A DNA stretch of 64,000 nt from Madurella fahalii. Lineage: Eukaryota; Ascomycota; Sordariomycetes; Sordariales. Shown here in pieces: positions 21,863 through 33,453 of this stretch (positions are counted from its first letter, which is position 1; each line of letters opens with the position of its first letter). Made by a program: the position numbers and the translations under genes. The notes beneath the pieces were generated by a model that searched no databases, was not told where the DNA came from, and worked only from the letters and a program-made list of their open reading frames with translations. The stretch lies in the NCBI GenBank assembly GCA_029876055.1, contig CM056877.1:1922001-1986000 (forward strand), written 5' to 3'.

Positions 21863-22546
21863 TCGCAGCATCCATGCAAACCATACGAGGGTTGATGTCC
21901 CGCATTGTGGCACAAGGCTCGGCTATCACCTGCTAGGGTAAATGCTGGGGGAGAGAGGCGCAGGAATAACATTTTTTTACTTGGCTGATCCTGGCCTGCG
22001 CCGTCAGGTTGCGGGGGTATTTCAAGCCCCGAACCGACAAGTGCACTTCTGCTGGAGAAGCCAACTTCGGCCCCCTTGCCTTTCGACACATTTAAAACCT
22101 GTAGGAGAACAGCAAGAGCAAGTATGAGAGTTGTTGGTTTCGCCTGGCATGCCGAGCTCAGTCACTTTCTACGGGCGTCAGAAGGCATCCATAGGTCTTG
22201 CTTAAGTGCGGGCTAGCGTCGGCGCTGTCGAGCGGCAAATACATTTTCCCAGAGACGATGTGATTCCCGAGCGCAGCGATCCGGGCACGGCAGTCCCAGA
22301 TTTCTTCCGCGCTACAGGGTGCATCTTTCCCCGCACCGCCTGTGTCTCCCACTCCGACTTGAGCCGCCCTGAAGAGTTGCTCCTGCGCAATGCTCCTAGA
22401 ATTGTGAACTTGTAATGGGGCCCTGCCGGGCGCTATCCCCAATCTCCATCTCCACTACCATCCGGCTCAGCATGCCACACAATTCGCGATTGCCCGCGTG
22501 CGAGAACAGGTGCCGAGGCATCGTCCGCATAGATCCCTAGGCTGCG

Positions 22547-22554
22547 TATATGAG
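22547..22554 (+). promoter_or_regulatory. Possible TATA element of the FAD monooxygenase gene
   Basis: TATATGAG about 150 bp before the ATG at 22704. The spacing is reasonable for a core promoter with a leader of about 120 nt, but the match is only partial. Confidence 0.3.
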
Positions 22555-22703
22555 TACAAGTGGGGTGGTGCGAGCCTGTCTGAGCCGTTCCATCCATCTC
22601 CAGATCGTAGATTACGTCCCTCAGTCTTAGAAGCTATCAATCCAGCAAGCAGCTCTCATACCCTCGTCCAGACCGCAACCAACATTAGACCGCACGCGCT
22701 GCA

Positions 22704-24151
22704 ATGGCCGACGCACGGGATCTGCGCATCGTCATCATCGGCGCGGGTACGCTCCCCATGGCTCCGGCATCCGTTTCGACCGAGTTGTGCTGACGCTCCC
22801 AACAGGCATGGGAGGCTTGGGGACAGCCCTGGCCTTCGCTCGGAAGGGCTTCAAACACATCGATGTTTTTGAGACGGCGTCAAATCTAGGCTTTGTCGGT
22901 GCCGGCATCCAGATACCCCCGAATGTGGTCCGCGTGCTTAGCCATCTCGGATGCTGGGAGGACATCGCGAAAGAGGCAACCATCGTCAAGGCCACCAGCA
23001 TCAGGCGTAAGCATACCCCAGCACCGCACCAGGGTGAACCAACTTGACTAACGGTCTGAACAGAGGGGAGCACAAACACTGAGCTCGCGCACGTGGACAT
23101 GCCCGATATTGAAGAGAAATACGGGTTTCCGCACGCCCTGGGCCATCGCTCATCTCTTGCCGGGGGCTTGTTCAATGGCTGCAAGAAGGAGAGCGCTATC
23201 AAGTTCCACTTCTCGACTGCGCTGGTGAGGGTCAACTCGTTCTCGCCCAAGCCCGTCATCACAGTCAAGCCGCGCGACGGCGACGAGTACACGGTAGAGG
23301 CCGACATCCTTTTGGCGTCCGACGGCATCAAGTCGGCGACTCGCAAGCAGATGCTCGCCGAGCTGGGCGCCGAGTCACAGGAAGAAGATACCGGACAGGC
23401 CGCGTACCGCATCATGCTAAAGCGCTCCGAGATGGAACACGACCCGGAGATGCTAGAACTCCTGGACAGCGACACGGTGGTGCGCTGGGTCGGCGAGCGG
23501 CGGCACATCATCGCCTACCCCGTCAGCAACAAGCAGATCTACAACCTGTCGTCCGCGCAGCCCGATACCCACTTTGCCTCGGCCACCAACGCGACGTATA
23601 CTACCAAGGGCTCCAAGGCGGACATGCTCAAGGTGTACGGTGACTTCTGCCCCCTCGTGCACCGCATGCTCGACCTGGTGCCGGACGGCGAGGTGTGCGA
23701 GTGGAAGCTGCGCGTCCACAAGCCGCTGCCCACGTGGGTGCACGGCTCGGCCGCATTGGTGGGCGACGCGTGCCACCCAACGCTGCCGCACCTTAGTCAG
23801 GGCGCGGCAATGGCTATCGAGGATGGCGCCGTACTGGCCGAGGTTGTGAGCAAGATCCCGAGCGACAAGCTTCACGACGCCGAGACCATCACAAAGACGC
23901 TCAAGGTATACGAGCTGCTCCGCAAGCCCCATTGCAGCGCACTGGTGGACCTGGCGGCGCACTCCGGGCGGATACTGCATCTCGGCGAGGGCAAGGCGAG
24001 AGAGGAACGGGATCGCCAGTTCCGCGAGAACGGCAAGTCGGGCTCGGTGCCGGACAAGTGGGCCAGCCCAGACGTCCAACAGATGATTTACTCGCGCGAC
24101 TGGATCAAGGAGGCCAACGACAAATATGAGGAGCTTTTTGCGACGTTGTAA
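22704..24151 (+). CDS. FAD-dependent monooxygenase, salicylate hydroxylase-like
   Basis: A class A flavoprotein monooxygenase: NAD(P)H reduces FAD, which then hydroxylates an aromatic or similar substrate in the cytosol. Three exons, 22704-22746, 22806-23006 and 23064-24151, give 443 aa. The FAD-binding fingerprint GAGMGG is at 13-18, split by intron 1 after its first glycines. The DG motif ASDGIKS is at about 167-173. The second FAD motif, GDACHP followed by QGAAMAIEDG, begins at about 315. The pattern matches fungal salicylate 1-monooxygenase-like proteins, but substrate cannot be read from sequence; these families also act on kynurenine-, hydroxybenzoate- and polyketide-type compounds. No neighbouring pathway genes suggest a catabolic cluster. 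An antisense frame of 285 codons across exon 3 is a shadow. Confidence 0.9.
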
Positions 24152-24599
24152 ACCCTCTGGACGGCCGTAACAAAGACAAACCCCGTGTGGGTGAGTGAGT
24201 GTGCTTAGACGAGACATAATTAGACACTCAAGAGTAGCAATAAACAGTATGAAATTCTGTATAACATCACCTGGTATTGGCGATCCCATAGCAGACAACA
24301 GATGCTTCAATACAAACCCTTACAGAGCAGGCAAGATCCTTGAAGACCGCGATGGAAAATAGAACACCGATAAGGACGAGCCGTCGTGTTGTGGACAGAA
24401 ACAGAATCCCATACGCCCATCCCATGCCATTATAATATAACCTTGCGCCCCTTGGCGCATGTTCCTGTCCCATTCCCTTCCCGGGGCCCAGTACTTTGGT
24501 CGTGGTCGTCGGTGGTCTCCCGTCCCCGGTAACCCCTCTTTTTTACCCTCTTGCTCTCCGGGATAGCGGAGCCCGGCCGGGCCGGCCCAAATCCCCATT
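24152..24599. other. Tail-to-tail intergenic region
   Basis: About 450 bp between the converging monooxygenase and CYSTM genes. It should hold both 3' UTRs. No other feature is recognised. Confidence 0.55.
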
Positions 24600-25013
24600 T
24601 TAGAACAACAGATCCAAACAGCAACAGCATGCCATTCCCGCAAGACAAGCCTCAAAAACGCCCTGCAATTCGACCATAGTTAGTTATTCGATTTCGTCTC
24701 CAAAAAAAGCCAGGGAGAAATTGAGCGATGAGGAACTCACTGGCCCGTTCCTGCGCCGCTGCTGTACAGGGTAGTAAGGCTGCTGCCCAGGCGGGTACTG
24801 CCCTCCCTGTCCGTTGGCGTAGTACCCCGCCGGCGGCTGCTGCTGGTAGCCCATCGGCGGTCCTGACTGATAGTAGGCTGCTGCGCTGCCGTCCTGCGGC
24901 TGCTGCCCCGGGTAGCTGTGGTATTGGGGTTGCGGCGGCTGGCCTTGATAGTAAGACGGTTGTGGCGGCTGGGGGTTGCCGTATGCGGGGGGGTCATCAT
25001 GTTTCTGGGACAT
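24600..25013 (-). CDS. CYSTM-domain tail protein (Cys-rich membrane-associated)
   Basis: A small protein of 111 aa from two exons, 25013-24741 and 24662-24600. The first 91 residues are a Pro/Gln/Tyr/Gly-rich disordered region with PPQ and YYQ motifs. The second exon, 63 nt including the stop, encodes GVFEACLAGMACCCCLDLLF, a textbook CYSTM tail: an amphipathic start, then consecutive cysteines and a hydrophobic end. CYSTM proteins attach to membranes through this tail, often with palmitoylated cysteines, and are linked to stress tolerance (metal, heat, osmotic). If the intron is kept, translation ends in a hydrophilic sequence and the tail is lost. The open frame running past the donor at 24740 is therefore not the product. 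The specific role here is unknown. Confidence 0.88.
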
Positions 25014-26341
25014 CTTGAGAGTGGTTGTGGTTGTGCTGCCCTTGTTGTTTGTCCCTGCGGTAAATGAAGCGACGTTGCGGTTGTGATCGACAGGACTGCC
25101 CCTGGTAGGGATGTATGGTATTGGTGGAAATGATCGAGATGGGCAAAAGTTCGCGGCAGCTAAACGAGGTAAAAGAGAAGGTGAGGGATGCGAACACGTG
25201 CGGTTTTATTCAAGCTCTAGATGGAGTGTGGCGAAAGGTGGGTGCTTGTCGCAGATAAGAACTGGTGCTTTTTGGGTTGGACGAATCAGTTCCACTAGAT
25301 GATGATGCGCATGCGACTCGAAAGGTGGCGGGGTACAGATGGACGACTCAGCGCCTCAAAGTAAACGCGGCCTGTCTTGTCTCCGAGCGCCCTGGTCGTC
25401 CGTGTCTATGGGAAGATCAAAGATGGGACAAACCGAGAAAACAGTCGGAGAGGAAAACTACAAATGTGATGGTACCGTCAAAGACGGATCTGCTCTCAGT
25501 TATCGGAATCGGGGGGAACGACAAAGAGACCATGGGAGGTTGGATGAAAGCTGCCAAGTCCGGAACCGCGGAACGTTGTGGTAGACCAAGCATTCCCTGT
25601 GCTTTGGAGCCGTTTTGTCGTTGGAATCAAAACTGCGAGCGTCTCACCTGAGCGGTTCACATCATGTGGTCGTCCCTTCTGGGAGAGTCGAGGGGCTGCA
25701 GGTACCTCGTCATGATGCTGATCATCAACCGGGGTTCAACGAACAGGCCGAAGCCATTCGTAGTGTAGACTGCTCTACGTATATACCGTCGTGATGAAGG
25801 CCTTTTTCATGCTCAGATATACTGGTTTCCGGACCGAGTATTCGGAAGGAACCGACATGATGATTTCGACCTTCTCCACTCGCAATTCAACTCCAGTTGT
25901 CAATCGCTGCAAATTGAACATGGTTTCGAGACACCGGTCGCAACTATCGTGGGCGGCCTCCGGAGCGCAGGGGGACTCGCGTACTGCGTTGCCGCACCAC
26001 AGAAGATTGCAACCGGGCGGGAAGCACTGCCCGTGTAGGTGACGCGGCGAGCTCAAGTTGCAGCGGGGGAACGCCGAGTGCGAAATTATCCCGAAAGCGA
26101 GAATGGCAGGCGGACCAATAGCCACCGAAAAAAGTTGCACTGGTTACAAGGCCTACTGTATTAATCGTATTGCTCGTAATCCGTAAGTCGTTCCGCCTTT
26201 CATTGAGCCCGGTCTTGGCAGGGGCCTTTGGTCCGATCTCGACTCGGACTTCCAAACGGGCAAGACGAAGATGAAGGATCTCCGCAACAGCTCCGCCAAG
26301 AACATCATCATCACCAACCCCGTCCACCGGTCAAACCAACC
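25014..26341. promoter_or_regulatory. Divergent intergenic region CYSTM / RIB7
   Basis: About 1.3 kb between head-to-head genes. Overlapping open frames up to 128 codons have no recognisable product. In-frame upstream codons before RIB7 (from a TTG at 26228) are regarded as leader. Confidence 0.5.
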
Positions 26342-26439
26342 ATGTCCTCCTCCAAGGAAGAAGCTCTCACATTCCCCTACTCCCAAGCCTCCGTCTTAAT
26401 CCCTTACCTCCCCCCAGCCTCCCGTCCCACAGGGAGCAG

Positions 26440-26471
<32 letters not shown>

Positions 26472-27196
26472 ACAACAACCGCCCCCGTGTCCACGTAACC
26501 CTCACCTATGCGCACTCTCTCGACGCCTCGCTGTCGCTCGCCCCCGGGGTGCGCACGGCCCTGTCGGGCCCGCTGTCCAAGGCCATGACGCACTTCCTGC
26601 GCACGCGCCACGCGGCGATCCTCATCGGCGCGAGCACCGCCGTCGCCGACGACCCGAGCCTGAACTCCCGGCTGGCCGGGCTGACGGGCTTGGGCCGGCA
26701 GCCGCGGCCGGTGGTGCTGGACCCGCGCGGGAGGTGGGCCGTGCACGCCGGGAGCAAGGTTGTCGGTGTGGCGAGGGAGGGCAAGGGGCTGGCGCCGTTC
26801 GTGCTGGTGGCCCCTGGGACGGTTGTGGAGGAAGGGAGGAGGAAGGTGTTGGAGGGGGTGGGGGGCAAGTTTGTTACTCTAGAGGCGAGGGGCTCCGAGG
26901 GGAGGTTTCAGTGGGCCGACGTGCTGGCTCTGTTGGAGAGGGAAGGGCTGGGGAGCGTCATGATTGAGGGGGGTGGGGAGGTGATCAACTCGTTGCTTGC
27001 GCCGCCGGGGAATGAGCTGATTGACTCGGTGATTGTGACGATCGCACCGACGTGGCTGGGCCAGGGCGGCGTGGTGGTGTCGCCGCCGAGGACGGTTGGG
27101 GAGGACGGGACGCCGGCGCCACCCGTGCGGTTGACCGACGTGAGCTGGTGTCCCCTGGGGGAGGATGTGGTTCTATGTGGGAGGATTAAGAGGTGA
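26342..27196 (+). CDS. rib7: RIB7, diaminohydroxyphosphoribosylamino-pyrimidine reductase
   Basis: The NADPH-dependent enzyme that reduces the ribosyl side chain of 2,5-diamino-6-ribosylamino-4(3H)-pyrimidinone 5'-phosphate to ribityl in fungal riboflavin synthesis. In fungi reduction precedes deamination. The frame is intron-less, 284 aa. It starts with a hydrophilic leader, then a Ser/Asn tract (about 31-46), then the RibD C-terminal/DHFR-like fold: VHVTLTYAHSLDASLSL (substrate and NADPH start), ILIGASTAVADDPSLNSRL (conserved GxxTxxxDxPxL-type block), RPVVLDPRGRW, and VMIEGGGEVINSLL (the GG dinucleotide-binding loop). The start is the first in-frame ATG, at 26342. The Ser/Asn tract is an unusual insertion before the first strand. 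The gene converges with the permease, 119 bp apart. Confidence 0.92.
26434..26479. repeat. AGC/AAC codon repeat in RIB7
   Basis: A tract of AGC and AAC triplets encoding a Ser/Asn run near the RIB7 N-terminus. It is a likely site of length variation between strains. Confidence 0.85.
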
Positions 27197-27315
27197 TTCG
27201 TGGTAAAAAAGGGCGGTACGGTGCTCGCGACAAGAACCTGCAGCTATGGATGCTCACTTCCCGCGTGGTAGACGTAACACAGCCTACCTAGATGTTATTG
27301 ACAGAGCCAAGAAGC

Positions 27316-29049
27316 TTACAGATGACCCCTCGACCTGATTTCGAACCAGCGAAATGGCAAATAACATAACGCCGTCACAACAAACGCCATCTCGAACCCA
27401 ATGTCGCCCGTCGTCTCTGCAATCGGACCGGTATACCAGGGTGCCGCCATGCCCGGAACGACCAGCGCCATGCTGACTAGCGACGCCCCAATCGCCGCAA
27501 TCCCCGGTGGGAGCTTACGCCCGACGTTCCAAATAGCATGGTCAAATGTCGAGTAGTCCTGCCTGCGGAACACAATCAACTCCACAATCAGCACAGCATC
27601 AAAACAGCCTGCCCAGTACCCGATAAGCGCAAGGAAGTTGGTCAGACTCTCCTCCCATTCCTTAGCCGCACGAATCGCGAAGGGGATCATGAGAGCCATG
27701 GTCGCCAGTATAAAGACAAAGCGGTGCACTTTGGCGAAAAACGGCAGCAGCATCTGCACGTTCAGCGACACGCTGTACATGGAGATGGCGATATTGCCAA
27801 TGACGCTGAGAGCCAGCATGACGAGGACGAATTTCCCGAACCCCCCAGCCGGCGCGAGCATTTCGTTCATGATGCCGCCTATGCCAGTCGCGTGGTATGC
27901 GTCGTTCCATGCCGGTACGTTGGGCACCGCCCCTCCGATGGCAGCGCCAAGAATCAGGAGCGGAACCGACGGGAGCAGGAAGCCCGCGTATAAATATAAG
28001 AAAATCCTGAGCCTGGTTCGAAGTCAGCCTTTTGTGCCCCCGGTCAATAGGGGAGCGGTTCCGACATACTTGGATACACGGGGGTTGTGATAGATGGAAT
28101 AATCCGAAACGGTGCCGCCAAAGGTGATGAAGTAGCCAGCTATCAGGCTGCCGTAGGTCAAGATCTGCGAGGGCGTCGCTGGCGCGGCCTCGCTCTGATG
28201 ATGAAGGTACTCGCCGCCGCAGCCTACCGCGATTACGATCGAGATGAGGTTGGGAATCCAGGTGTAACGCTCCCAGAGGTGAAGGGCATTGAAACCGAGC
28301 AGGGAGACGGCAAACGAGACCAAGCAGGCAATCACGATGCCGATATTGACGCTAACTCTCTCAGGGTTCAGCGATGCAAGAGTCTGGCCGCCAACGATAG
28401 CCGAGATGAGCGAGAAACCCGTCAAGGTGGCGGCGTTCAAGAGGAGTGGGATAGTAACGAAATATCGACTTTGGGGGGAGTGTTAGAGCGAGGAGGGGTA
28501 ATCTGTTGGCCGGTGCGGCTGTGTTTTACGCACCCAAACGAATATCGTGCTTGCACGAGCTGCCTCAGCCCCGTTTCCATGCCAGCAATGCCCATAAATG
28601 AAGGCGGAATACATGTGAGCAGCCCAAAGAAAAGAATCACTAGAGCAGCATCTGTCAGTCTCATGCCCAGTCCCAGAGTGGCCAGCATGCCGGTCGGAAT
28701 CCTTTGCCATTATTTCTTAGCGCAGTGCTCGAGAAGCAGGACGATGGGGAGCTTACGGGAGCAGACACATGAGACAGGTGAAGAAGACAGTAAAGAGGTT
28801 GCTGTACCGGGTCGACGTCCGCTGCTCGACGGGCACAGGCTTGATGCCGTTCTCCTCAACGCCAGCGTCCAGGAGCCTCTGGTACCATCTGGGATTTTTC
28901 TCTGGATGGCTTTCGTATACTTCCCCGTCGTCTACTTTGAGCAGCGAGGCCAAGCTGCTCCCCAGCGAATGCCACCCGTCCCGCCCCTCTCTCTCGAGGT
29001 CGCGGAGTTCAGTACTCGCCCGGTGGGGAATGGTGCCAATCGAAGGCAT
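27316..29049 (-). CDS. Purine-cytosine permease (NCS1 family, FCY2-like)
   Basis: A plasma-membrane proton symporter for cytosine, adenine or related purines, by analogy with yeast Fcy2 and Aspergillus FcyB. Four exons, 29049-28757, 28701-28534, 28468-28070 and 28006-27316, give 516 aa. The cytosolic N-terminus ends in ENGIKPVPVEQRTSTRYSN, typical of this branch and close to the first helix. The splice joins restore CLLPIPTGMLATLGLG, YSFGRYFVTIPLLLN and RVSKIFLYLYAGFLLP. About 12 hydrophobic segments can be counted. The third exon holds the TFGGTVSDYSIYH segment conserved in fungal purine permeases. Initiation at the ATG at 29049 is preferred over an upstream in-frame TTG. The large plus-strand frame opposite (350 codons) is a shadow. 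Specificity is inferred only from family. Confidence 0.88.
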
Positions 29050-30391
29050 CGTCAAACAAACAGCATAAAGGGGCCAAGGGGGGTCTCAGTAAATGGGTGC
29101 TACACTTGGACACAGAGAGCGCATTTCCCGGAAAGCTAGACGAAGGCGAGAGGGGCGGAGGGGGAGGGGGGAGGGGAGAGGGGTTATGAAGGCCCCCGGA
29201 GGAACATCCCATGTCGCTCCTCGCTCACGTTCTGGCGAGGAGCACTGGTGCAAACAGCTCTACGTCCCGAAGCGGGAGTCTGTTCGCGGGCCCCAGACAT
29301 AGTGCCCATCTAGCATGCGCAGTTTTTACGCTGTATGCCTGGACGGACAAGCGGCTGGTGGGGTTCCCGGACATATGACTTCCTGATAAGAGGGAGCATG
29401 CAGAGGCCAGGGACCTCGCAAGCATTGTCGATTGGGGGGCCAAGCCAGCGCTGCATGATATCACGTCGCGATGCCTGATGTGCAGCCCGGGCCCCAGGCG
29501 GGGACGAGCGGGTAGTGGTGCGAGAACGCGAGGGGCAGCTCGAGGTTGGCTGGAAAGGCGGTGTTGGAAATGCGAACACGGTAGAGGCGGTGGTGGGATC
29601 TCCGGTAGTATGGTACAAAGGGGGAAGGCCTGCGGGTGGTTGTGTGGTTATTTTTATTCAACCATTGGCTTCCCCGCTATGCCGAATGGAAGTGGGCAGC
29701 CCACCGCGAGACTCGAGTTCACCATCTTTGGGGCGGAGGTGCGTTCGGGACCTGGACCCGGGTGTCTGGATGCCCTGATGTCTGTGTTGCCTTTTTTACA
29801 CCGCGACACGCGATGCGGCTCATTGCCGTCGGTTCCAAGCTGCCGGAAACTGAGCAAGACGACGGAGAGACGACCAATTGGCATGGTCACGGCAGGCACT
29901 CGGCAGCCGACGGCAAACCACTGCGGGGGGCGTCTGCTGCCGCTTGGTGGGAGCCAAGTGGGGTACAGTACAGTACGTTTATTAACGTTATGCAGCGTCG
30001 CAGCACAATGGCTTGTGCTTGGTATTGCCTTGCAAGGCGGCACAGGGCAGTCGATAAGGGTTGGGGTTGTACAGCAAGAAATCACCTTATCCAAACAATT
30101 AATGGACTGGCCATGTTGTGTTGGGCCGAGCCACCCCACTATGCCGCTGCCGCCGCCGCTACAGCCTTCACGAGCTGCCAACTCCGTGTTTCGAAGTATC
30201 GACTCTCCCGCGTCCCAGCGTTTTTCTTGACTCGAGCATTCCCGCGTAGCATTGACCCCGCCGTGCGATACTCTTCGCCAGCCCATCGAATCCCATCGCC
30301 GACGGCTTCCCACGTCCCGAAGCGTGCGACTCCCGCCCCCTAACTGCTGCTCGCGGAGCCCTGAGCCGGGCTCTGGCCTCGTCGCGTCGCC
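29050..30391. promoter_or_regulatory. Divergent intergenic region permease / SEC1
   Basis: About 1.3 kb. Three mutually overlapping open frames of 235-255 codons lie on opposite strands here. None shows a domain or a plausible hydrophobicity pattern, so I call no gene. A purine-rich stretch lies at about 29130-29185. Confidence 0.5.
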
Positions 30392-32885
30392 ATGGACGGC
30401 TTCTCCATTATCAAGGAGCACGGGAAGGGTATGTCCCGCTGGATCCAGATAAACGGGCCGCTATTGGGCTCCCGCACGCATCGCTTTTCTGACCGTCGAG
30501 CTTAGCGATTGTCGACGCCATCCGCAAGATCGCCCCGAGCGATGTAAGCTCCCATCCCCGCTACCCTACGGCTTTGACATCTCAAAATGGAAACCTCTAA
30601 CGGGTCGCTTTGCCTGCTAGTGGAAAGTCTTGGTGGTCGATGAGGTTGCCAGGAAGATTATCGACAGCACTGTCAACGAAGATGACATTCTCAACCACAA
30701 CATCGCTAGTATGGCCCTCTGCCTACCCCTGAGACAGTCGCCCCGTCGCTAAGTAGGGGCCAGATATTGAGCGTATCGAGGAGCGGAGGGAGCCGAACCC
30801 CGATATGGATGCCATCTACATTCTCTCGCCCCAGCCACACATTGTTGACTGCCTCCTTGCCGACTTCGAGCGGCGTCGGTACAGACGCGGTTTCATAGTG
30901 TGGACTGGCGTCTTGCCCGACCAGCAGCAACGTCGACTGGATGTTGCCCGGAGGCAAATGGGAGGTACGGCGCTTTACGGCTCCCTGTAAAATGCGTCCA
31001 CATGCTCACCAAAGCTCGCAGGCCCCCCTGACCTCCTCCTTGTCGACTTCTACCCCCGCGAATCACATCTCATCACCTTCAGGGACCCTCACAGCTTCTT
31101 AGTCTTGTATAATCCGTTGTGTAACGACCTGGTGGCACGTCATCTACGGACACTAGCATCCAAGGTACGAGCAAGCTGCGTCGAGTGAGGCGAACCCAAC
31201 GTTGGCTAAAGAAAGCTTGACCACAGATTGTATCCATTTGTATCACCTTGCAAGAAATGCCCAAGATTCGGTATTACCAGCCGCCGGAACACGCCAAGCA
31301 CGAAGCAAGAGTGATGTGTATGCACCTCGCTCGTTTTGTGCAGCAGGAGCTAGATGGCTACCAACAATGGGATCGAAGTTTCCCACCCCAGAGCTCACGG
31401 CCTCAATCTGTCCTGCTCATTACCGATAGGTCAATGGACCTGATGGCGCCTCTAGTACACGAGTTCACATACCAAGCCATGGCCCACGACCTGCTCCCCA
31501 TCCGAGAACAAGATGACGGCAAGGTGACGTTCCACATGACTATCAACGAGGGCACCGCGGCTGCAGAGGACAAAGATATGGAGCTCTTGGAGAAGGATAC
31601 CGTTTGGGTCTCCAACAGACACCGGCACATGAAGGATACAATCGACAAGCTCATGGGTGACTTCCAGAAATTCCTCGATCAAAACCCCAACTTTGCGGGC
31701 AGGGATCCCACCACCACAAGCTTGAACGACATCCGAGACATGTTGGCCGGTCTGCCGCAGTTCCAGGAGATGAAGCAGGCCTACTCCCTTCATCTTACCA
31801 TGGCGCAGGAGGCTATGAATATCTTCCAGAAGCATAAGCTTCCAGATCTCGCTTCAGCAGAGCAGACCCTGGCAACTGGTCTTGACGAGGACCTTAAGAA
31901 GCCCAAGAATATTCTGGATCAAGTTGTTCGCCTTCTAGACGACCCAGACGTCGCCGAGGCAGACAGGCTGCGCTTGATCGCCATCTATGCACTGTACCGT
32001 GATGGCATGATTGAGAAGGATCTCACGAGGCTTCTATGGCACGCATCTTTGCAAAGATCGCGCGACAGCCTCGACCAAACGGCCATCCAGAATCTCGAGC
32101 TGCTTGGCGCCCGTCCACTCAAGGATCTCAAAGAAAACCGCCAACCCGCCTCGCCGCTCTTTGAACGTAACGCCAAAAACATGACAGTTAATGAGGAGTA
32201 CATGCTCTCCCGCTTCGAGCCCACTGTGAAGCACATGCTCGAGAATCTCTGCGCGGGGACTCTCGACCACAACCTCTTCCCCTACACGATCCCGCCGCCG
32301 AACGCGGGCGAGGAGTCGCTCGCGACGCAGGCGTCTCTCCGCTCGGCCGCGCCGCGCTGGGCTTCGGCCAACCGCCGGCAGGCCGAGAACCGCCAACGCA
32401 TCATCGTATTCGTTGCCGGCGGCGCGACCTACTCGGAAGCCCGCGCCTGCTATGAAGTCTCGGAAAAGCACAACCGCGACGTCTTCCTCGCGACCAGCCA
32501 CATGGTCACGCCCCGGAAATTTGTCGACGACCTGCGCCTGCTCCAGGCCGACCGCCGCCGTCTGGACCTGCCTATGGACCGTCCGCCTCCCAGGGCTCCC
32601 GCCCACCTCTTTGAGCGCCCGGCCCCCGTCGCGCCGCCACAGCAGCAGGGGCAGCCGCCGCGGGCGGGCATGGGCATGGGCAACCAGATGCTCCCCGGCG
32701 GAGCACGCCCGCCGACTAAGGCGCTCGGCGCTATGACGCTCAGCAGTGGCGGGTCTGGGTCGTCGTTGGGCGTGCAGGGGGGCGGCGACCTGCGACCTGG
32801 CACGAGCGGGTCCGATGGCGGCGGCAAGCCGGGCAGGAAGGACAAGGAGAAGAAAAAGCGGAATATCTTTGGGATCAAGAAGTAG
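30392..32885 (+). CDS. sec1: SEC1, Sec1/Munc18 protein of exocytosis
   Basis: An SM-family protein that binds syntaxin and assembled SNAREs at the plasma membrane to promote vesicle fusion. Six exons, 30392-30428, 30506-30543, 30621-30708, 30764-30964, 31022-31164 and 31227-32885, give 721 aa. The joined N-terminus reads Met-Asp-Gly-Phe-Ser, AIVDAIRKIAPSD, then WKVLVVDEVARKIID, the Sec1 start. Further conserved blocks are DAIYILSPQP, PPDLLLVDFYPRESHLITF, LLITDRSMDLMAPLVHEFTYQ (SM signature) and IVFVAGGATYSEARACYEVS near the C-terminus. The last 110 residues form a Pro/Gly-rich, then Lys-rich tail beyond the SM fold. Plus-strand introns are dense at the 5' end, as is common in fungal SEC1 genes. 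High confidence in the family; exon ends by consensus and frame. Confidence 0.92.
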
Positions 32886-33009
32886 GTCTCTGCGTCCCGG
32901 GAAGTGAAAGGGGTAATAGGTGAATGGTTCTGATTCCTCGCGGTTCTGGATGGATGCATGCGTTTGGTTTATACCTCCAGCATGCTGGCATCGTTTTATA
33001 TATCTTTCC

Positions 33010-33083
33010 TATCTGTTTCTTTATCTTTTTCTTTTTTTTTTTCTTTTTTTTTTCCCTTCTTTATTTTTTCTTCTTTTCTTCTG
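33010..33083. repeat. T-rich polypyrimidine tract downstream of SEC1
   Basis: Runs of T broken by single C over about 70 bp, beginning about 125 bp after the SEC1 stop. Simple low-complexity sequence. Confidence 0.85.
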
Positions 33084-33331
33084 TTTGGGTTTGATACAAG
33101 CAGCAAGGCGTTTTGGTTAAGGTCATTAATGGCACATCTCTGCGAGCGTGTACAATCCAGCCCCTTGGGCGAGTCGAGTCCGTTGGTGTGTTTAATCATC
33201 CGCCAACACTTTTCACGTTAACCATTCTGTCGCGCCCGGCGTGTTCTACCATTTTAGAAAACTAGAAGCTGCTCTGGGATGCGCGCCAACGAGTCTGCCC
33301 TGCCTCTCAAACATGCGGACAGGTGCATAGC

Positions 33332-33388
33332 TCTTTTCTTTTTCTTTTCTTTTCTTTTCTTTTTAATTTTTTTTTTTAAAAAAAAAAG
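33332..33388. repeat. TTTTC microsatellite followed by T-run/A-run inverted repeat
   Basis: Four to five TTTTC-like units are followed by about 13 T and then about 10 A. The T/A pair could form a short AT hairpin in either transcript. It sits just beyond the RPN1 stop. Confidence 0.8.
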
Positions 33389-33453
33389 TAATTATACACA
33401 TACGCCATCCATCCTCAGACAAGCGGCATCTAAGGTTTCAAGATAACAGCTCC

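Larger units (their letters stand above)
20670..22703. promoter_or_regulatory. Divergent intergenic region channel / FAD monooxygenase
   Basis: About 2 kb between head-to-head genes. Open frames up to about 120 codons occur on both strands without recognisable products. It contains a short A/G-rich tract near 21660-21710 and a hexanucleotide repeat at 21835-21862. The regulatory content is unknown. Confidence 0.5.
32886..33453. other. Tail-to-tail intergenic region with pyrimidine tracts
   Basis: About 570 bp between the converging SEC1 and RPN1 genes. It contains two low-complexity T/C tracts (33010-33083 and 33332-33388) that probably lie in the 3' UTRs. No gene recognised. Confidence 0.6.

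Noticed and set aside
22498..24151. Biosynthetic or catabolic cluster around the FAD monooxygenase
   Set aside because: Neighbours are a cation channel and a CYSTM protein; no transporter, regulator or second redox enzyme adjoins it.
23453..24310. Antisense frame of 285 codons across the FAD monooxygenase
   Set aside because: The opposite strand encodes an unmistakable monooxygenase with correct motifs.
28087..29139. Plus-strand frame of 350 codons opposite the purine permease
   Set aside because: It crosses several introns and exons of a clear NCS1 transporter; no domain of its own.
29478..30421. Three overlapping frames of 235-255 codons on both strands
   Set aside because: They contradict each other, show no hydrophobic or domain pattern and lie in a divergent promoter region.
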